A stretch of 64,000 nt of DNA from Tianweitania populi (GTDB taxonomy: Bacteria > Pseudomonadota > Alphaproteobacteria > Rhizobiales > Rhizobiaceae): positions 1,054,001 to 1,118,000 of the forward strand of contig NZ_BMZQ01000001.1 of the NCBI RefSeq assembly GCF_014652875.1, written 5' to 3'. Each line of letters starts with the position of its first letter. Within the stretch, counting starts at the first letter, position 1. Below are positions 1 to 9,892 of this stretch, one piece after another. Both the position numbers and the translations under genes were made by a program. A model generated the notes under the pieces. The model did not search any database and was not told the DNA's origin. It saw only the letters and a program-made list of their open reading frames with translations.

Positions 1-78
1 GTCATCTCGAACAACCAAGGCATGATCCGGTTCCGCTTCCAACTCGGAAGCAACCACAAGGCATCCTGGGAATTGTGA
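1..78 (+). CDS. C-terminal tail of an unidentified protein, cut by the window edge
   Basis: Frame 1 is open from the first base to a TGA at 76-78 and encodes 25 residues ending in KASWEL. The tail is too short to assign to a family. It ends just before the catalase-family gene in the same direction (39 bp before that gene's preferred ATG), so the two could be co-transcribed. Coding status is inferred from the open frame and the tight spacing only. Confidence 0.4.
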   Translation, partial: VISNNQGMIRFRFQLGSNHKASWEL

Positions 79-116
79 CGGTGCTCAGCGTAACACAATC
101 ATTTCGGGAGCCCGCT

Positions 117-1217
117 ATGTCGAGCCAGTCACCCCTTTCCCCGCAGCGCTACTCACCAGCCGTCGATAAGCCCACGCCCGAAGAAGCTGAAGTCGGCCGC
201 AAGATCGACGAGACGATGGGCAAGGTCCGGGAAAAGACGTTTGAAGATTCCGGTCGCGCGATCCGCAGCGTTCACGCGAAAAGCCATGGCATTCTCCAGG
301 CTGAGTTGGAGATCGACGGCAATCTGCCGGACGTACTTGCACAGGGCATCTTTGCGCATCCCGGTCGCCACGACGTTCTGATGCGATTCTCCACCATTCC
401 CGGCGACATCCTTCCAGATAGTGTGTCGACGCCGCGCGGCGTGGCCATCAAGATTTTCGGCGTTGAAGGCGAGCGGCTGCCTGATGCGGAAGAAAGCGGC
501 AATCAAGACTTCATCATGGTCAACGGTCCAACCTTCCAGGCACCAGACGGCAAAGCCTTTCTCGGCAGCCTGAAGCCTATCGCAGCAACCACCGATCGCG
601 TGGAAGGCTTGAAGAAGGTCGTATCGGCGGCCGCACGCGGCATCGAGACAGTCGTGGAAGCTGTTGGCGGTGAGAGCGCGATGCTGAAGAGCATGGGCGG
701 GCAGCTCGAGACCCACATTCTTGGCGACAGCTTCTTCAGCCAGCTTCCTGTCCGGTTCGGCGATTATATTGCCAAAATTTCCATTGCCCCACTTTCCGAC
801 AACCTGCGCGCGCTCACCGACCAGTCGCTCAACGTCAACGGCGTGCCGGATGGCATCCGAGAGGCGGTTTTAGAGTTCTTCGCGAGCCAGACCGCTGTGT
901 GGGAAATCCGCGCACAGCTCTGCACCAACCTTGAAGACATGCCGATCGAACCTGCCAACAAGGAATGGAGCGAGGAAGAAAGCCCTTATGTTCGCCTTGG
1001 GATCATCACGGCGAAGCCACAGCGAGCATGGAGTGAAGAGCGCTCGCGGGTCGTGGATGACGGTATGGGCTTCAATCCCTGGAACGGTGTCGAGGCTCAC
1101 AAGCCGCTCGGCTCGCTGATGCGTATGCGCAAAGATGCCTACAGGCACTCTCAGCAATTTCGCAGCGCGCGAAACGGAACGCCGGTGCAGGAGCCAAAAG
1201 CGCTCAACCTGCCCTGA
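117..1217 (+). CDS. catalase-family haem protein
   Basis: A 366-residue protein of the compact catalase-like family (SrpA-type), much shorter than classical catalases of about 480-750 residues. The active-site region is visible: VHAKSHG with His53 as the probable distal histidine, RFST at about 90-93, and QDFIMVNGP around 130-138, which corresponds to the conserved Asn region. Members bind haem and are thought to remove peroxide; activity here is inferred. I chose ATG 117 because GGGAG lies 6-7 bases upstream; a GTG at 75 in the same frame would add 14 residues. No signal peptide is seen, so it is probably cytoplasmic. A strong hairpin terminator follows. Confidence 0.85.
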   Translation: MSSQSPLSPQRYSPAVDKPTPEEAEVGRKIDETMGKVREKTFEDSGRAIRSVHAKSHGILQAELEIDGNLPDVLAQGIFAHPGRHDVLMRFSTIPGDILPDSVSTPRGVAIKIFGVEGERLPDAEESGNQDFIMVNGPTFQAPDGKAFLGSLKPIAATTDRVEGLKKVVSAAARGIETVVEAVGGESAMLKSMGGQLETHILGDSFFSQLPVRFGDYIAKISIAPLSDNLRALTDQSLNVNGVPDGIREAVLEFFASQTAVWEIRAQLCTNLEDMPIEPANKEWSEEESPYVRLGIITAKPQRAWSEERSRVVDDGMGFNPWNGVEAHKPLGSLMRMRKDAYRHSQQFRSARNGTPVQEPKALNLP

Positions 1218-1238
1218 AGTGAGGCGATTGCATCAAAC

Positions 1239-1269
1239 AAAAAGGCCGGCACTCATTGCCGGCCTTTTT
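1239..1269. terminator. bidirectional intrinsic terminator between the catalase-family gene and ssb
   Basis: A 12-bp perfect stem (AAAAAGGCCGGC with GCCGGCCTTTTT, 7-base loop) with A/T tails on both sides. It sits between two convergent genes ending at 1217 and 1280 and can serve both. Confidence 0.9.
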
Positions 1270-1279
1270 GTTTGTCTGA

Positions 1280-1810
1280 TCAGAAAGGAATTTCGTCGTC
1301 GAGATCGCGCGAAAAATTACCGCCGCCGCTGCGACCGCCGCGATCATCCGATGGGCTCGACTGACCGAAGTCGGAACCGCCACGACGTCCGCCGCCGCTA
1401 CCGCCGCCGCTATAGCTCGAGCCGCCGCCATACTCGCCAACATCGCCGCCACCGCCACCGCGGGCATCCAGCATCTGCAATTCACCGCGGAACTTCTGCA
1501 GCACGACTTCGGTGCTGTAACGATCCTGGCCGTCCTTGTCCTGCCACTTGCGCGTCTGCAGCGAACCTTCCAGGTACACTTTCATGCCCTTCTTCAGGTA
1601 CTGCTCGGCAACCTTGGCGAGGTTATCGTTGAAGATCACAACGCTGTGCCACTCGGTCTTCTCCTTGCGCTCGCCAGAGTTCTTGTCGCGCCAGGTCTCG
1701 GAGGTCGCAATGCGCAGATTGACGACGGCATCGCCTGAGTTGAGACGACGAATTTCCGGATCAGCTCCGAGGTTTCCCACCAGAATGACTTTGTTGACGC
1801 TACCCGCCAT
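1280..1810 (-). CDS. ssb: single-stranded DNA-binding protein
   Basis: A 176-residue SSB. The N-terminal OB fold (about 1-112) starts [19 protein letters not shown] and contains [10 protein letters not shown] and the [14 protein letters not shown] strand. A glycine-rich linker (about 117-165) follows, and the acidic tail ends DDEIPF, the docking peptide for repair and replication proteins. The gene is divergent from uvrA, the usual alphaproteobacterial arrangement, and a GTTC-N7-GTTC LexA box lies about 105-119 bases upstream of the start. The length is normal and nothing is missing. Confidence 0.98.
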   Translation of the reverse strand: MAGSVNKVILVGNLGADPEIRRLNSGDAVVNLRIATSETWRDKNSGERKEKTEWHSVVIFNDNLAKVAEQYLKKGMKVYLEGSLQTRKWQDKDGQDRYSTEVVLQKFRGELQMLDARGGGGGDVGEYGGGSSYSGGGSGGGRRGGSDFGQSSPSDDRGGRSGGGNFSRDLDDEIPF

Positions 1811-1914
1811 GATGCTACTCCGTGCTCATCCGAAATCGCTGGCGACCCTATAGGAGCCTTCGCGTTATGTCGCCCGCCGCGTCACGCTTTTCCACGGTCC
1901 GCCGCCAGAACGAT

Positions 1915-1929
1915 GTTCTCTTTTTGTTC
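1915..1929. promoter_or_regulatory. LexA (SOS) box upstream of ssb
   Basis: GTTCTCTTTTTGTTC fits GTTC-N7-GTTC, the LexA operator of Rhizobiales. It lies 105-119 bases upstream of the ssb start (minus strand) and is the nearer of two boxes to ssb in the ssb-uvrA intergenic region. Binding is inferred from the exact consensus match and the identity of the neighbouring genes. Confidence 0.8.
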
Positions 1930-1987
1930 TATATGCCAGTGCTTTTTTCGCAAGCGGAAAATGCGTGTCATACCTCTAAAATGATGA

Positions 1988-2024
1988 AGGCTCCGCGCTT
2001 CCATCTAGGAAGAACACGGAGCCT
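1988..2024. other. long imperfect hairpin in the ssb-uvrA intergenic region
   Basis: AGGCTCCG pairs with CGGAGCCT, and after a small internal loop CTTCC pairs with GGAAG around ATCTA. No U-run follows, so it is not a standard terminator. More dyads follow (GTCGGGA/TCCCGAC at 2046-2065 and GCGGTTAACCGC at 2083-2094). The 709-bp region 1811-2519 has no convincing protein-coding gene; it holds the two LexA boxes and these hairpins. Confidence 0.5.
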
Positions 2025-2369
2025 GATATGAGGTCTAAGCCTCCGGTCGGGACGGAGCTCCCGACGCTGTTTCGGATGCTATGCGGTTAACCGCGATCCG
2101 ACTGCCGTCTCTGATTGTCGGTTTGCCGTACGCTATGGCGTTTTAAGTCTCGCGTCGGCGGGACCCTGTATAAAGCAGAGCCCCTCAGTTCCAGTCCGGT
2201 GGAGTCATGCCTGTCTCCTCGCCTGTTGCCATGTCGATCCGGCTTTGTGCCTGACGCTTCTCTAGCCGCCGCTGTGGCATTGCCGATCGACTGATTGGAG
2301 GATGCGCCGTTCCTGCATAGGCGTCAACTACGCCGGCAAAATGTGATCGGCTGAAACACAGAAAGCAAA

Positions 2370-2384
2370 GTTCCTTGTTTGTTC
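2370..2384. promoter_or_regulatory. LexA (SOS) box upstream of uvrA
   Basis: GTTCCTTGTTTGTTC fits GTTC-N7-GTTC exactly. It lies about 135-150 bases upstream of the uvrA ATG at 2520. The Rhizobiales LexA consensus and the SOS control of uvrA are established; the assignment here rests on sequence match and position. Confidence 0.85.
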
Positions 2385-2519
2385 TTTTTGCTTGCACGGC
2401 AGACGGAAGAGGTTAATGCTGTGCGGAGACGTGGACAGATCGGGACCACGAACCTACATGCGGGATGCGTGTGCGAGCCTCGTCGCGCAACCTCCGTCAC
2501 ATCTTATTTGCGAGGCGGC

Positions 2520-5444
2520 ATGGCCGACCACAAGCACATTTCCATTCGCGGCGCGCGCGAGCACAACCTCAAGAACATCGACCTCGATCTGCCGCGTGAC
2601 AGCCTCATCGTGATGACCGGTCTGTCGGGTTCCGGCAAGTCATCGCTGGCATTTGACACGATCTATGCGGAAGGGCAGCGCCGCTATGTCGAGAGCCTGT
2701 CGGCTTATGCGCGCCAGTTCCTAGAGATGATGCAGAAGCCGGATGTCGACCAGATAGATGGTTTGTCGCCCGCCATTTCGATCGAGCAGAAGACCACCAG
2801 CCGCAATCCGCGCTCCACGGTCGGCACGGTAACGGAAATCTACGACTATATGCGCCTGCTTTATGCGCGCGTTGGCATTCCCTACTCACCCGCCACCGGC
2901 CTTCCGATCGAAAGCCAGACGGTCAGCCAGATGGTCGATCGCGTCATGGCGCTCGAAGAAGGCTCGCGCCTCTTCATCATGGCGCCAATGGTTCGCGGAA
3001 GAAAGGGCGAGTACAAGAAGGAGCTTGCCGAGCTTCAGAAGAAAGGCTTCCAGCGCGTCAAAATCGACGGCGAGTTCTACGAAATTGCGGAAGCTCCTGC
3101 GCTCGACAAGAAGTACAAGCACGACATTGACGTCGTGGTGGATCGCGTCATGGTGCGCGGCGACATCGCGGCACGTCTGGCCGACAGCCTTGAGACCTGT
3201 TTAAGGCTCGCGGAAGGTTTGGCAGTCGCCGAATTTGCAGACAAGCCGCTGGACGGTAAGCGGACCGGTGCTGACGCCGTCAACAAGTCCAAGAACGAAA
3301 CGCATGAACGCATCTTGTTCTCGGAGAAGTTCGCCTGCCCGGTTTCCGGCTTCACGATTCCCGAGATCGAGCCCCGCTTGTTCTCGTTCAACAACCCGTT
3401 CGGCGCTTGCCCGACCTGCGACGGTCTCGGCAGCCAAAGCGCGATCGATCCAGCCTTGGTGGTTCCCGAGGATCATGTCAGCCTGAAGGAAGGCGCGATT
3501 GCTCCTTGGGCCAAATCGAGTTCACCTTACTACGGCCAGACACTGGAGGGTCTTGGAAAGGAATACGGATTCAAGCTCGTCGATCGCTGGCGCGACCTTT
3601 CCGATGAGGCCAAACAGGCTGTTCTGCACGGCACGGGCGATCGTCAGGTTGCCTTCAGCTATGATGACGGCCTGCGCGCATACAAGACCACAAAGACCTT
3701 TGAAGGGGTGATCCCCAACCTTCAGCGCCGCTGGAAGGAAACGGAATCAGCCTGGATGCGCGAGGAGATCGAGCGCTTCATGTCGGCAACGCCTTGCCCG
3801 GCTTGCAAAGGCTATCGGCTGAAGCCGGAAGCCTTGGCCGTAAAGATCGCCGGCAAGCATATCGGCGAAGCAACGGCGCTTTCCATTCGCAACGCAGTCG
3901 GCTGGTTCGAGGACCTGCCGCAGTCTCTCAGCACCAAGCATAATGAGATCGCCTATCGCATTTTCAAGGAAATTCGCGAGCGGCTTCGCTTCCTCAACGA
4001 TGTCGGGCTGGAATATCTCACCCTGGCACGCAATTCCGGCACGCTGTCTGGTGGCGAAAGCCAGCGCATTCGCCTGGCCTCGCAGATCGGCTCCGGTCTG
4101 ACCGGCGTGCTCTACGTTCTGGACGAACCTTCAATCGGCCTGCATCAGCGCGACAATGCGCGCTTACTTGATACGTTGCGTCACCTGCGCGATCTCGGCA
4201 ACACGGTAATCGTGGTGGAGCATGATGAGGACGCGATCCTCACAGCCGACTATGTCGTCGATATTGGGCCGGCGGCCGGCGTTCACGGCGGCCAGATCAT
4301 CGCACAGGGCACGCCTTCCGACATCATGGCGAGCGACGAGTCGCTGACCGGCAAATATTTGTCCGGCGCGCTGGAAGTCGCCCTGCCGGTGGAGCGGCGC
4401 AAAGCCAAGAAGGGCAAGTCGATCAAGGTCATCGGCGCGCGCGGCAACAACCTGCGCAATGTTACCGGTGAAATTCCGCTCGGCACCTTCACGGCTGTTA
4501 CGGGTGTTTCGGGCGGTGGTAAGTCGACCTTCCTGATCGAGACGCTGTTCAAGGCTGCGTCCCGCCGCGTCATGGGCTCGCGCGAGCTTCCGGCGGAGCA
4601 TGATCGCATCGAGGGCCTGGAGTTTATCGACAAGGTCATCGACATCGATCAATCGCCGATCGGCCGTACCCCGCGTTCCAACCCTGCGACCTACACCGGC
4701 GCCTTCACGCCGATCCGCGATTGGTTCGCGGGTCTGCCGGAAGCGAAGGCGCGCGGCTACCAGCCCGGCCGTTTCTCGTTCAACATCAAGGGTGGCCGCT
4801 GCGAGGCCTGCCAGGGCGACGGCGTCATCAAGATCGAGATGCACTTCCTGCCGGACGTGTATGTCACCTGCGATGTTTGCCACGGCAAGCGCTACAATCG
4901 CGAAACGCTCGACGTGACGTTCAAGGGCAAGTCGATCGCGGATGTGCTGGACATGACCGTCGAAGAAGGCGTCGACTTCTTCGCTGCGGTGCCGGTAGTG
5001 CGCGACAAGCTGGAAACGCTGAAGCAGGTTGGCCTCGGCTATATAAAGGTCGGCCAGCAGGCGACGACACTCTCCGGCGGCGAGGCTCAGCGCATCAAGC
5101 TCGCCAAGGAATTGTCGCGTAAAGCCACCGGCAAGACGCTTTACATCCTGGACGAGCCAACGACCGGTCTGCACTTCCACGACGTCGCCAAACTGCTCGA
5201 ACTCTTGCAGGAGCTGGTGGATCAGGGCAACACGGTCGTCGTCATCGAGCACAATCTGGAGGTCATCAAGACCGCAGACTGGCTGCTGGATCTTGGTCCT
5301 GAAGGCGGTGACGGTGGCGGTGAGCTGGTTGCCAGCGGCACGCCCGAAGAGGTGGTGAAGGTGGAGCGCAGCTATACCGGCCGCTTCCTCAAGGAGCTTC
5401 TGGAACGCCGGCCCGGCGCACGCCAGGCTGAAGCTGCAGAATGA
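2520..5444 (+). CDS. uvrA: UvrABC excinuclease subunit A
   Basis: A 974-residue damage-recognition ATPase of nucleotide excision repair; it loads UvrB at DNA lesions. It has two ABC ATPase halves. The first Walker A is GLSGSGKSS (34-42) with signature [11 protein letters not shown] and Walker [10 protein letters not shown]. The second Walker A is GVSGGGKST, with [11 protein letters not shown] and [12 protein letters not shown]. Zinc-binding cysteine pairs are seen in CPTCDGLG and in CEACQGDG...CDVC. ATG 2520 was chosen because GAGG lies about 7 bases upstream and the N-terminus [20 protein letters not shown] matches the family; an in-frame upstream extension from 2379 looks untranslated. It has its own LexA box. 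Confidence 0.98.
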   Translation: MADHKHISIRGAREHNLKNIDLDLPRDSLIVMTGLSGSGKSSLAFDTIYAEGQRRYVESLSAYARQFLEMMQKPDVDQIDGLSPAISIEQKTTSRNPRSTVGTVTEIYDYMRLLYARVGIPYSPATGLPIESQTVSQMVDRVMALEEGSRLFIMAPMVRGRKGEYKKELAELQKKGFQRVKIDGEFYEIAEAPALDKKYKHDIDVVVDRVMVRGDIAARLADSLETCLRLAEGLAVAEFADKPLDGKRTGADAVNKSKNETHERILFSEKFACPVSGFTIPEIEPRLFSFNNPFGACPTCDGLGSQSAIDPALVVPEDHVSLKEGAIAPWAKSSSPYYGQTLEGLGKEYGFKLVDRWRDLSDEAKQAVLHGTGDRQVAFSYDDGLRAYKTTKTFEGVIPNLQRRWKETESAWMREEIERFMSATPCPACKGYRLKPEALAVKIAGKHIGEATALSIRNAVGWFEDLPQSLSTKHNEIAYRIFKEIRERLRFLNDVGLEYLTLARNSGTLSGGESQRIRLASQIGSGLTGVLYVLDEPSIGLHQRDNARLLDTLRHLRDLGNTVIVVEHDEDAILTADYVVDIGPAAGVHGGQIIAQGTPSDIMASDESLTGKYLSGALEVALPVERRKAKKGKSIKVIGARGNNLRNVTGEIPLGTFTAVTGVSGGGKSTFLIETLFKAASRRVMGSRELPAEHDRIEGLEFIDKVIDIDQSPIGRTPRSNPATYTGAFTPIRDWFAGLPEAKARGYQPGRFSFNIKGGRCEACQGDGVIKIEMHFLPDVYVTCDVCHGKRYNRETLDVTFKGKSIADVLDMTVEEGVDFFAAVPVVRDKLETLKQVGLGYIKVGQQATTLSGGEAQRIKLAKELSRKATGKTLYILDEPTTGLHFHDVAKLLELLQELVDQGNTVVVIEHNLEVIKTADWLLDLGPEGGDGGGELVASGTPEEVVKVERSYTGRFLKELLERRPGARQAEAAE

Positions 5445-5463
5445 TCTCAGGAGGAAGGCGAGG

Positions 5464-6270
5464 ATGAGCAAGAGCGGAACAATCCGTGCCGGTATCGGCG
5501 GCTGGACCTTCGAACCATGGGAAGGCACGTTCTATCCCGACGACCTGCCAAAGAAGCGGCAGCTGGAATTCGCCTCGTCACAGCTCCGGACCATCGAGAT
5601 CAACGGCACCTATTATCGCGGCCAAACGCCAGCGACCTTCGCGAAATGGGCGGCGGATGTGCCGGATGGCTTCGTCTTTTCGGTAAAAGGCAACCGCTTC
5701 GTCACCAACAAGAAGGTTCTCGGTGAGGCCGGAGAATCGATGAAGAAGTTCTTCGACACCGGCGTTCATGAACTCGGTAATAAGCTCGGGCCGATCATCT
5801 GGCAGTTCGCACCCACCAAGAAGTTCGAGCCCCACGACTTTGAGGCATTTCTAAAGCTGCTGCCGTCCGACAGCGGCGGGTTGAAGCTGCGCCATGTGCT
5901 TGAAGTCCGCAATGCCAGCTTCATCGACCCCGCCTTCGTTGCATTGGCGGAGAAGTACAAGGCTGCGATCTGCCACGCCGACCATCATGATTATCCTGAG
6001 ATCGCGGATGTCACGGCTGACTTCGTCTATTCCCGCCTGCAGAAGGGCGAGGACGAAATCCCGACTGCCTATCCGGAGCAGACTATCGGGGCTTGGGCCG
6101 AAAGAGCCAAGGCTTGGGCTGAGGGCGAACAGCCGGCGGGCTTGAATCTGGCCGCGCCGGATCGCGAGCCGAAGAAGATGGCGCGCGACGTCTTCGTCTA
6201 CTTCATTCACGAAGGGAAGATCCGCGCGCCTCAAGCCGCAATGGCGCTTCAGCAGAAGCTTAGCGATTGA
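5464..6270 (+). CDS. DUF72 domain protein (YecE-like)
   Basis: A 268-residue member of the DUF72/YecE family, a TIM-barrel-like fold of unknown biochemical function. Family features are the start IRAGIGGWTFEPWEGTFYP, ELRTIEINGTYYR-type text near 41-51, FSVKGNRFVTNKK near 75-87 and VYSRLQ near the middle. It begins 20 bases after the uvrA stop with a strong AGGAGG site, so it is probably in the same transcript and may respond to SOS. It converges with the next gene, overlapping its stop by about 11 bases. No catalytic role can be claimed from sequence. Confidence 0.9.
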   Translation: MSKSGTIRAGIGGWTFEPWEGTFYPDDLPKKRQLEFASSQLRTIEINGTYYRGQTPATFAKWAADVPDGFVFSVKGNRFVTNKKVLGEAGESMKKFFDTGVHELGNKLGPIIWQFAPTKKFEPHDFEAFLKLLPSDSGGLKLRHVLEVRNASFIDPAFVALAEKYKAAICHADHHDYPEIADVTADFVYSRLQKGEDEIPTAYPEQTIGAWAERAKAWAEGEQPAGLNLAAPDREPKKMARDVFVYFIHEGKIRAPQAAMALQQKLSD

Positions 6271-7744
6271 TCAATTTCGCCAACACCTTGCGGGCCGCTT
6301 GCGGCAGATCCTCAGCTGTCATGCCGAAGCCCTCCCGCCTGCCTGCTTCGGCGTGAACCCAGACGGCTGCGCATGCGGCTTCAAAGGGTGGCATGCCTTG
6401 TGCCAGCAGTGCAGCGACAAGGCCGGCAAGCACATCTCCTGAGCCAGCGGTTGCAAGCCACACTGTGCCATTGGTGTTGATCACCGCACGGCCATCAGGT
6501 GCGGCAATAACGGTGTCGGCGCCTTTGTAGATCACGACCGCCATCGCGCGTTTGGCGGCCGTCCGCGCTCGCTCCACCTTCGACAGAGTCTCGCCCTCCG
6601 CAAGATCCGGAAACAAACGTGCGAATTCGCCTTCGTGCGGAGTAAGAACCAAAGTCGGCTTCTCGCCCGTACGAGCCTTCAGGAACGTCTCCCGTTCTTT
6701 CGCCAGTAAGGTGATGGCATCGGCATCAAGCACAAGCGGCGTTTCAACCTGCTGGAGCAGCGCACTGATGACCGCCATCTGCTTCTCGCCAGTGCCAAAT
6801 CCCGGCCCACAAACCAAGCTCTGCACCTTACGCTGCTCAACAAAGGTGAGAACATCGTCAGGTGTATCGAAGCGATGCAGCATGGTTGCAGTGAGATGCG
6901 TGGCAAGAGCAGCCAGCGCATCGGGCGGCGACAAGACGGTGACGGCGCCAGCCCCTGCCCGCGCCGCCGCTTCCGCCGAAAGCCGCGCGGCCCCAGTCGC
7001 CGACATTTTGCCGGACAAAACAGCCACGTGACCACGCTGATACTTATGAGCAAGTGCAGACGGACGCGGCAAGGCATGCAGCCATAGCTCAGGCGCGTTC
7101 CCCCACAGCCGAGAGCCAATGTCCGACAGAACACCTGCTGGAATGCCGATATCGGCCACCACAAGCTCGCCACACAAGCTTCGCCCAGGGTAAAGCAGAT
7201 GGCCAGGCTTCGGGCGAAAGAACGTTACGGTACAATCCGCCTGCAGCGCGTATCCAAGAACTGCTCCGCTAAGCCCCGATAGACCGGACGGCAGATCAAC
7301 CGCCAAGACCTGACTACCGGCGGCCCTCACCCTCTCCAATGCCCGCCGATCGTTGCCTTCGAGTTCACGCGCCAAACCGGCACCGTAGAGCGCATCAATG
7401 ACCAGCATGTCAGGCTGCGGCGAAAATTCTTCCAGCTCACCAACAGCGCCTACCCACTGGCCCGCAGCCTTCGCTGCGTCGCTATCAGCACGCGGCTCAC
7501 CGCTTCGCCAGACCTCGACCGGCAAGCCGCTAACAGCAAGCAAGCAGGCCGCAGCAACATAGCCGTCTCCACCATTGTTGCCGGGCCCGCACAGAACCGC
7601 GATCCGAGCCGCCCCGGGAAACCTCTTCAGAGCCTCGGAAGTGACAGCCTCACCGGCCGCCTGCATCAGCTGCCAGGTCGCGACGCCGGCTCGGTCCGCA
7701 TTGCGATCTGCTTGCGCCATCTCGGCTGGCGTCAAAATTTCCAT
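6260..7744 (-). CDS. nnr: bifunctional ADP-dependent NAD(P)H-hydrate dehydratase / NAD(P)H-hydrate epimerase
   Basis: A 494-residue metabolite-repair enzyme that restores damaged NADHX/NADPHX. The N-terminal YjeF_N epimerase domain (about 1-215) carries CGPGNNGGDGYVAA. The C-terminal ribokinase-like dehydratase domain (about 225-490) carries HKYQRGHVAVLSG, a VCGPGFG motif and the nucleotide-binding stretch ATAGSGDVLAGLVAALLAQG. ATG 7744 has AGGAGG upstream; a longer reading from 7900 would start inside the regulatory DNA and is unlikely. It is divergent from glnB-glnA, a common arrangement in Rhizobiales. Confidence 0.95.
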   Translation of the reverse strand: MEILTPAEMAQADRNADRAGVATWQLMQAAGEAVTSEALKRFPGAARIAVLCGPGNNGGDGYVAAACLLAVSGLPVEVWRSGEPRADSDAAKAAGQWVGAVGELEEFSPQPDMLVIDALYGAGLARELEGNDRRALERVRAAGSQVLAVDLPSGLSGLSGAVLGYALQADCTVTFFRPKPGHLLYPGRSLCGELVVADIGIPAGVLSDIGSRLWGNAPELWLHALPRPSALAHKYQRGHVAVLSGKMSATGAARLSAEAAARAGAGAVTVLSPPDALAALATHLTATMLHRFDTPDDVLTFVEQRKVQSLVCGPGFGTGEKQMAVISALLQQVETPLVLDADAITLLAKERETFLKARTGEKPTLVLTPHEGEFARLFPDLAEGETLSKVERARTAAKRAMAVVIYKGADTVIAAPDGRAVINTNGTVWLATAGSGDVLAGLVAALLAQGMPPFEAACAAVWVHAEAGRREGFGMTAEDLPQAARKVLAKLINR

Positions 7745-7820
7745 CGAACCTCCTGCGGCAAAGCGGCTAACACCCATTCCGCATTTCCAGGATGCTGCTT
7801 TGACGAGCATCCCGCTCAAT

Positions 7821-7860
7821 TTTGCAGCACGACAAACGTATTTGCAGCACCACAAACGTA
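7821..7860. repeat. tandem 20-bp repeat in the nnr-glnB intergenic region
   Basis: Two abutting 20-bp copies, TTTGCAGCACGACAAACGTA and TTTGCAGCACCACAAACGTA, differ at one base. They lie about 120-155 bp upstream of the sigma-54 promoter of glnB, a position where enhancer-type activator sites are found. They do not match the NtrC palindrome well, so the binding factor is unknown. Confidence 0.8.
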
Positions 7861-7861
7861 G

Positions 7862-8386
<525 letters not shown>

Positions 8387-8427
8387 ACGACGGCTGCAAC
8401 CATCCCATCGGAGACAGGAAAGACAAC

Positions 8428-9837
8428 ATGACGACAGCCAATGACATCATGAAGCAGATCAAGGACAACGAGGTAAAGTTCGTTGACCTGCGCTTCACTG
8501 ATCCGAAGGGCAAGATGCACCACGTCACGATGGATGTGGTGGAAGTTGACGAAGACATGTTTGCCGACGGCGTCATGTTCGATGGCTCCTCCATCGGCGG
8601 CTGGAAGGCCATCAACGAGTCCGACATGGTGCTGATGCCGGACATGGACACGGTCCACATGGACCCGTTCTTCGCTCAGTCGACCATGGTCGTGATGTGC
8701 GACATCCTCGATCCGGTCTCGGGCGAGTCCTACAATCGCGATCCGCGTGGTACGGCCAAGAAGGCCGAAGCCTACATGAAGGCTGAAGGCGTGGGCGACA
8801 CGATCTTCGTTGGTCCGGAAGCCGAGTTCTTCATCTTCGACGACGTGAAGTACAAGGCAGATCCCTACAACACCGGCTTCAAGCTGGACTCGACCGAGCT
8901 GCCGTCGAATGACGACACCGATTACGAGACTGGCAATATGGGTCACCGCCCCCGCGTGAAGGGTGGCTATTTCCCGGTTCCGCCGATCGACTCCGCGCAG
9001 GATATGCGCTCCGAAATGCTGACCGTTCTCACCGAAATGGGTGTTCGCACGGAAAAGCATCACCACGAAGTGGCCGCCGCCCAGCACGAACTCGGCTTGA
9101 AGTTCGACACGCTGGTTCGCAATGCCGATAAGATGCAGATCTACAAATATGTCGTGCATCAGGTCGCCAACGCCTATGGAAAGACCGCGACCTTCATGCC
9201 GAAGCCTGTATTCGGCGACAATGGCTCGGGCATGCACGTTCACATGTCGATCTGGCGCGACGGCAAGCCGACCTTTGCGGGCAACGAATATGCTGGCCTG
9301 TCGGAGAACTGCCTGTTCTTCATTGGCGGCGTGATCAAGCATGCCAAGGCGATCAATGCCTTCACTAACCCGCTGACGAATTCCTACAAGCGTCTGGTGC
9401 CTGGCTATGAAGCGCCGGTTCTGCTGGCTTACTCGGCGCGAAACCGTTCGGCATCGTGCCGCATTCCGTTCGGCTCGTCGCCTAAGTCCAAGCGCGTGGA
9501 AGTCCGCTTCCCTGACCCAGGCGCGAACCCGTACCTCGCCTTTGCTGCGCTGCTGATGGCTGGTCTTGACGGCATCAAGAACAAGATCCATCCGGGCCAG
9601 CCGATGGACAAGGATCTTTACGACCTTCCGCCGAAAGAGCTGAAGAAGATCCCAACCGTAGCCAGTTCCCTGCGCGAAGCATTGCAGAACCTCGACCGCG
9701 ACCGCGGCTTCCTGAAGGCTGGCGGCGTGTTCGATGACGACCAGATCGACGCTTTCATCGAGTTGAAGATGGCCGAGGTCATGCGCTTCGAGATGACGCC
9801 GCACCCTGTTGAGTTCGACATGTACTACTCGGTCTGA
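8428..9837 (+). CDS. glnA: glutamine synthetase, type I
   Basis: A 469-residue dodecameric GSI that makes glutamine from glutamate, ammonia and ATP. Visible features are [12 protein letters not shown] (beta-grasp domain), the glutamate/metal region [15 protein letters not shown], the ATP/glutamate-binding [10 protein letters not shown] and the adenylylation site Tyr398 in [11 protein letters not shown]. It is the second gene of glnB-glnA, driven by the sigma-54 promoter, and is expected to be controlled by GlnE adenylylation (family knowledge; Tyr398 is present). A strong terminator follows. The length is normal. Confidence 0.99.
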   Translation: MTTANDIMKQIKDNEVKFVDLRFTDPKGKMHHVTMDVVEVDEDMFADGVMFDGSSIGGWKAINESDMVLMPDMDTVHMDPFFAQSTMVVMCDILDPVSGESYNRDPRGTAKKAEAYMKAEGVGDTIFVGPEAEFFIFDDVKYKADPYNTGFKLDSTELPSNDDTDYETGNMGHRPRVKGGYFPVPPIDSAQDMRSEMLTVLTEMGVRTEKHHHEVAAAQHELGLKFDTLVRNADKMQIYKYVVHQVANAYGKTATFMPKPVFGDNGSGMHVHMSIWRDGKPTFAGNEYAGLSENCLFFIGGVIKHAKAINAFTNPLTNSYKRLVPGYEAPVLLAYSARNRSASCRIPFGSSPKSKRVEVRFPDPGANPYLAFAALLMAGLDGIKNKIHPGQPMDKDLYDLPPKELKKIPTVASSLREALQNLDRDRGFLKAGGVFDDDQIDAFIELKMAEVMRFEMTPHPVEFDMYYSV

Positions 9838-9855
9838 TCCATCAGCCAGATTACG

Positions 9856-9885
9856 AAAAAACCCGCCTGCGAAGGCGGGTTTTTT
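9856..9885. terminator. terminator after glnA, usable in both directions
   Basis: AAAAAACCCGCC pairs with GGCGGGTTTTTT around a 6-base loop. It lies between glnA (stop at 9837) and the convergent DUF899 gene (stop at 9893). Confidence 0.93.
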
Positions 9886-9892
9886 GTTGTCG

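Noticed and set aside
2185-2397. 70-codon minus-strand frame between ssb and uvrA
   Set aside because: It overlaps the uvrA LexA box, lacks a ribosome-binding site and has no recognisable motif.
4164-5528. 454-codon open frame on the minus strand inside uvrA
   Set aside because: It overlaps the well-conserved second ATPase half of uvrA and shows only shadow-like composition.
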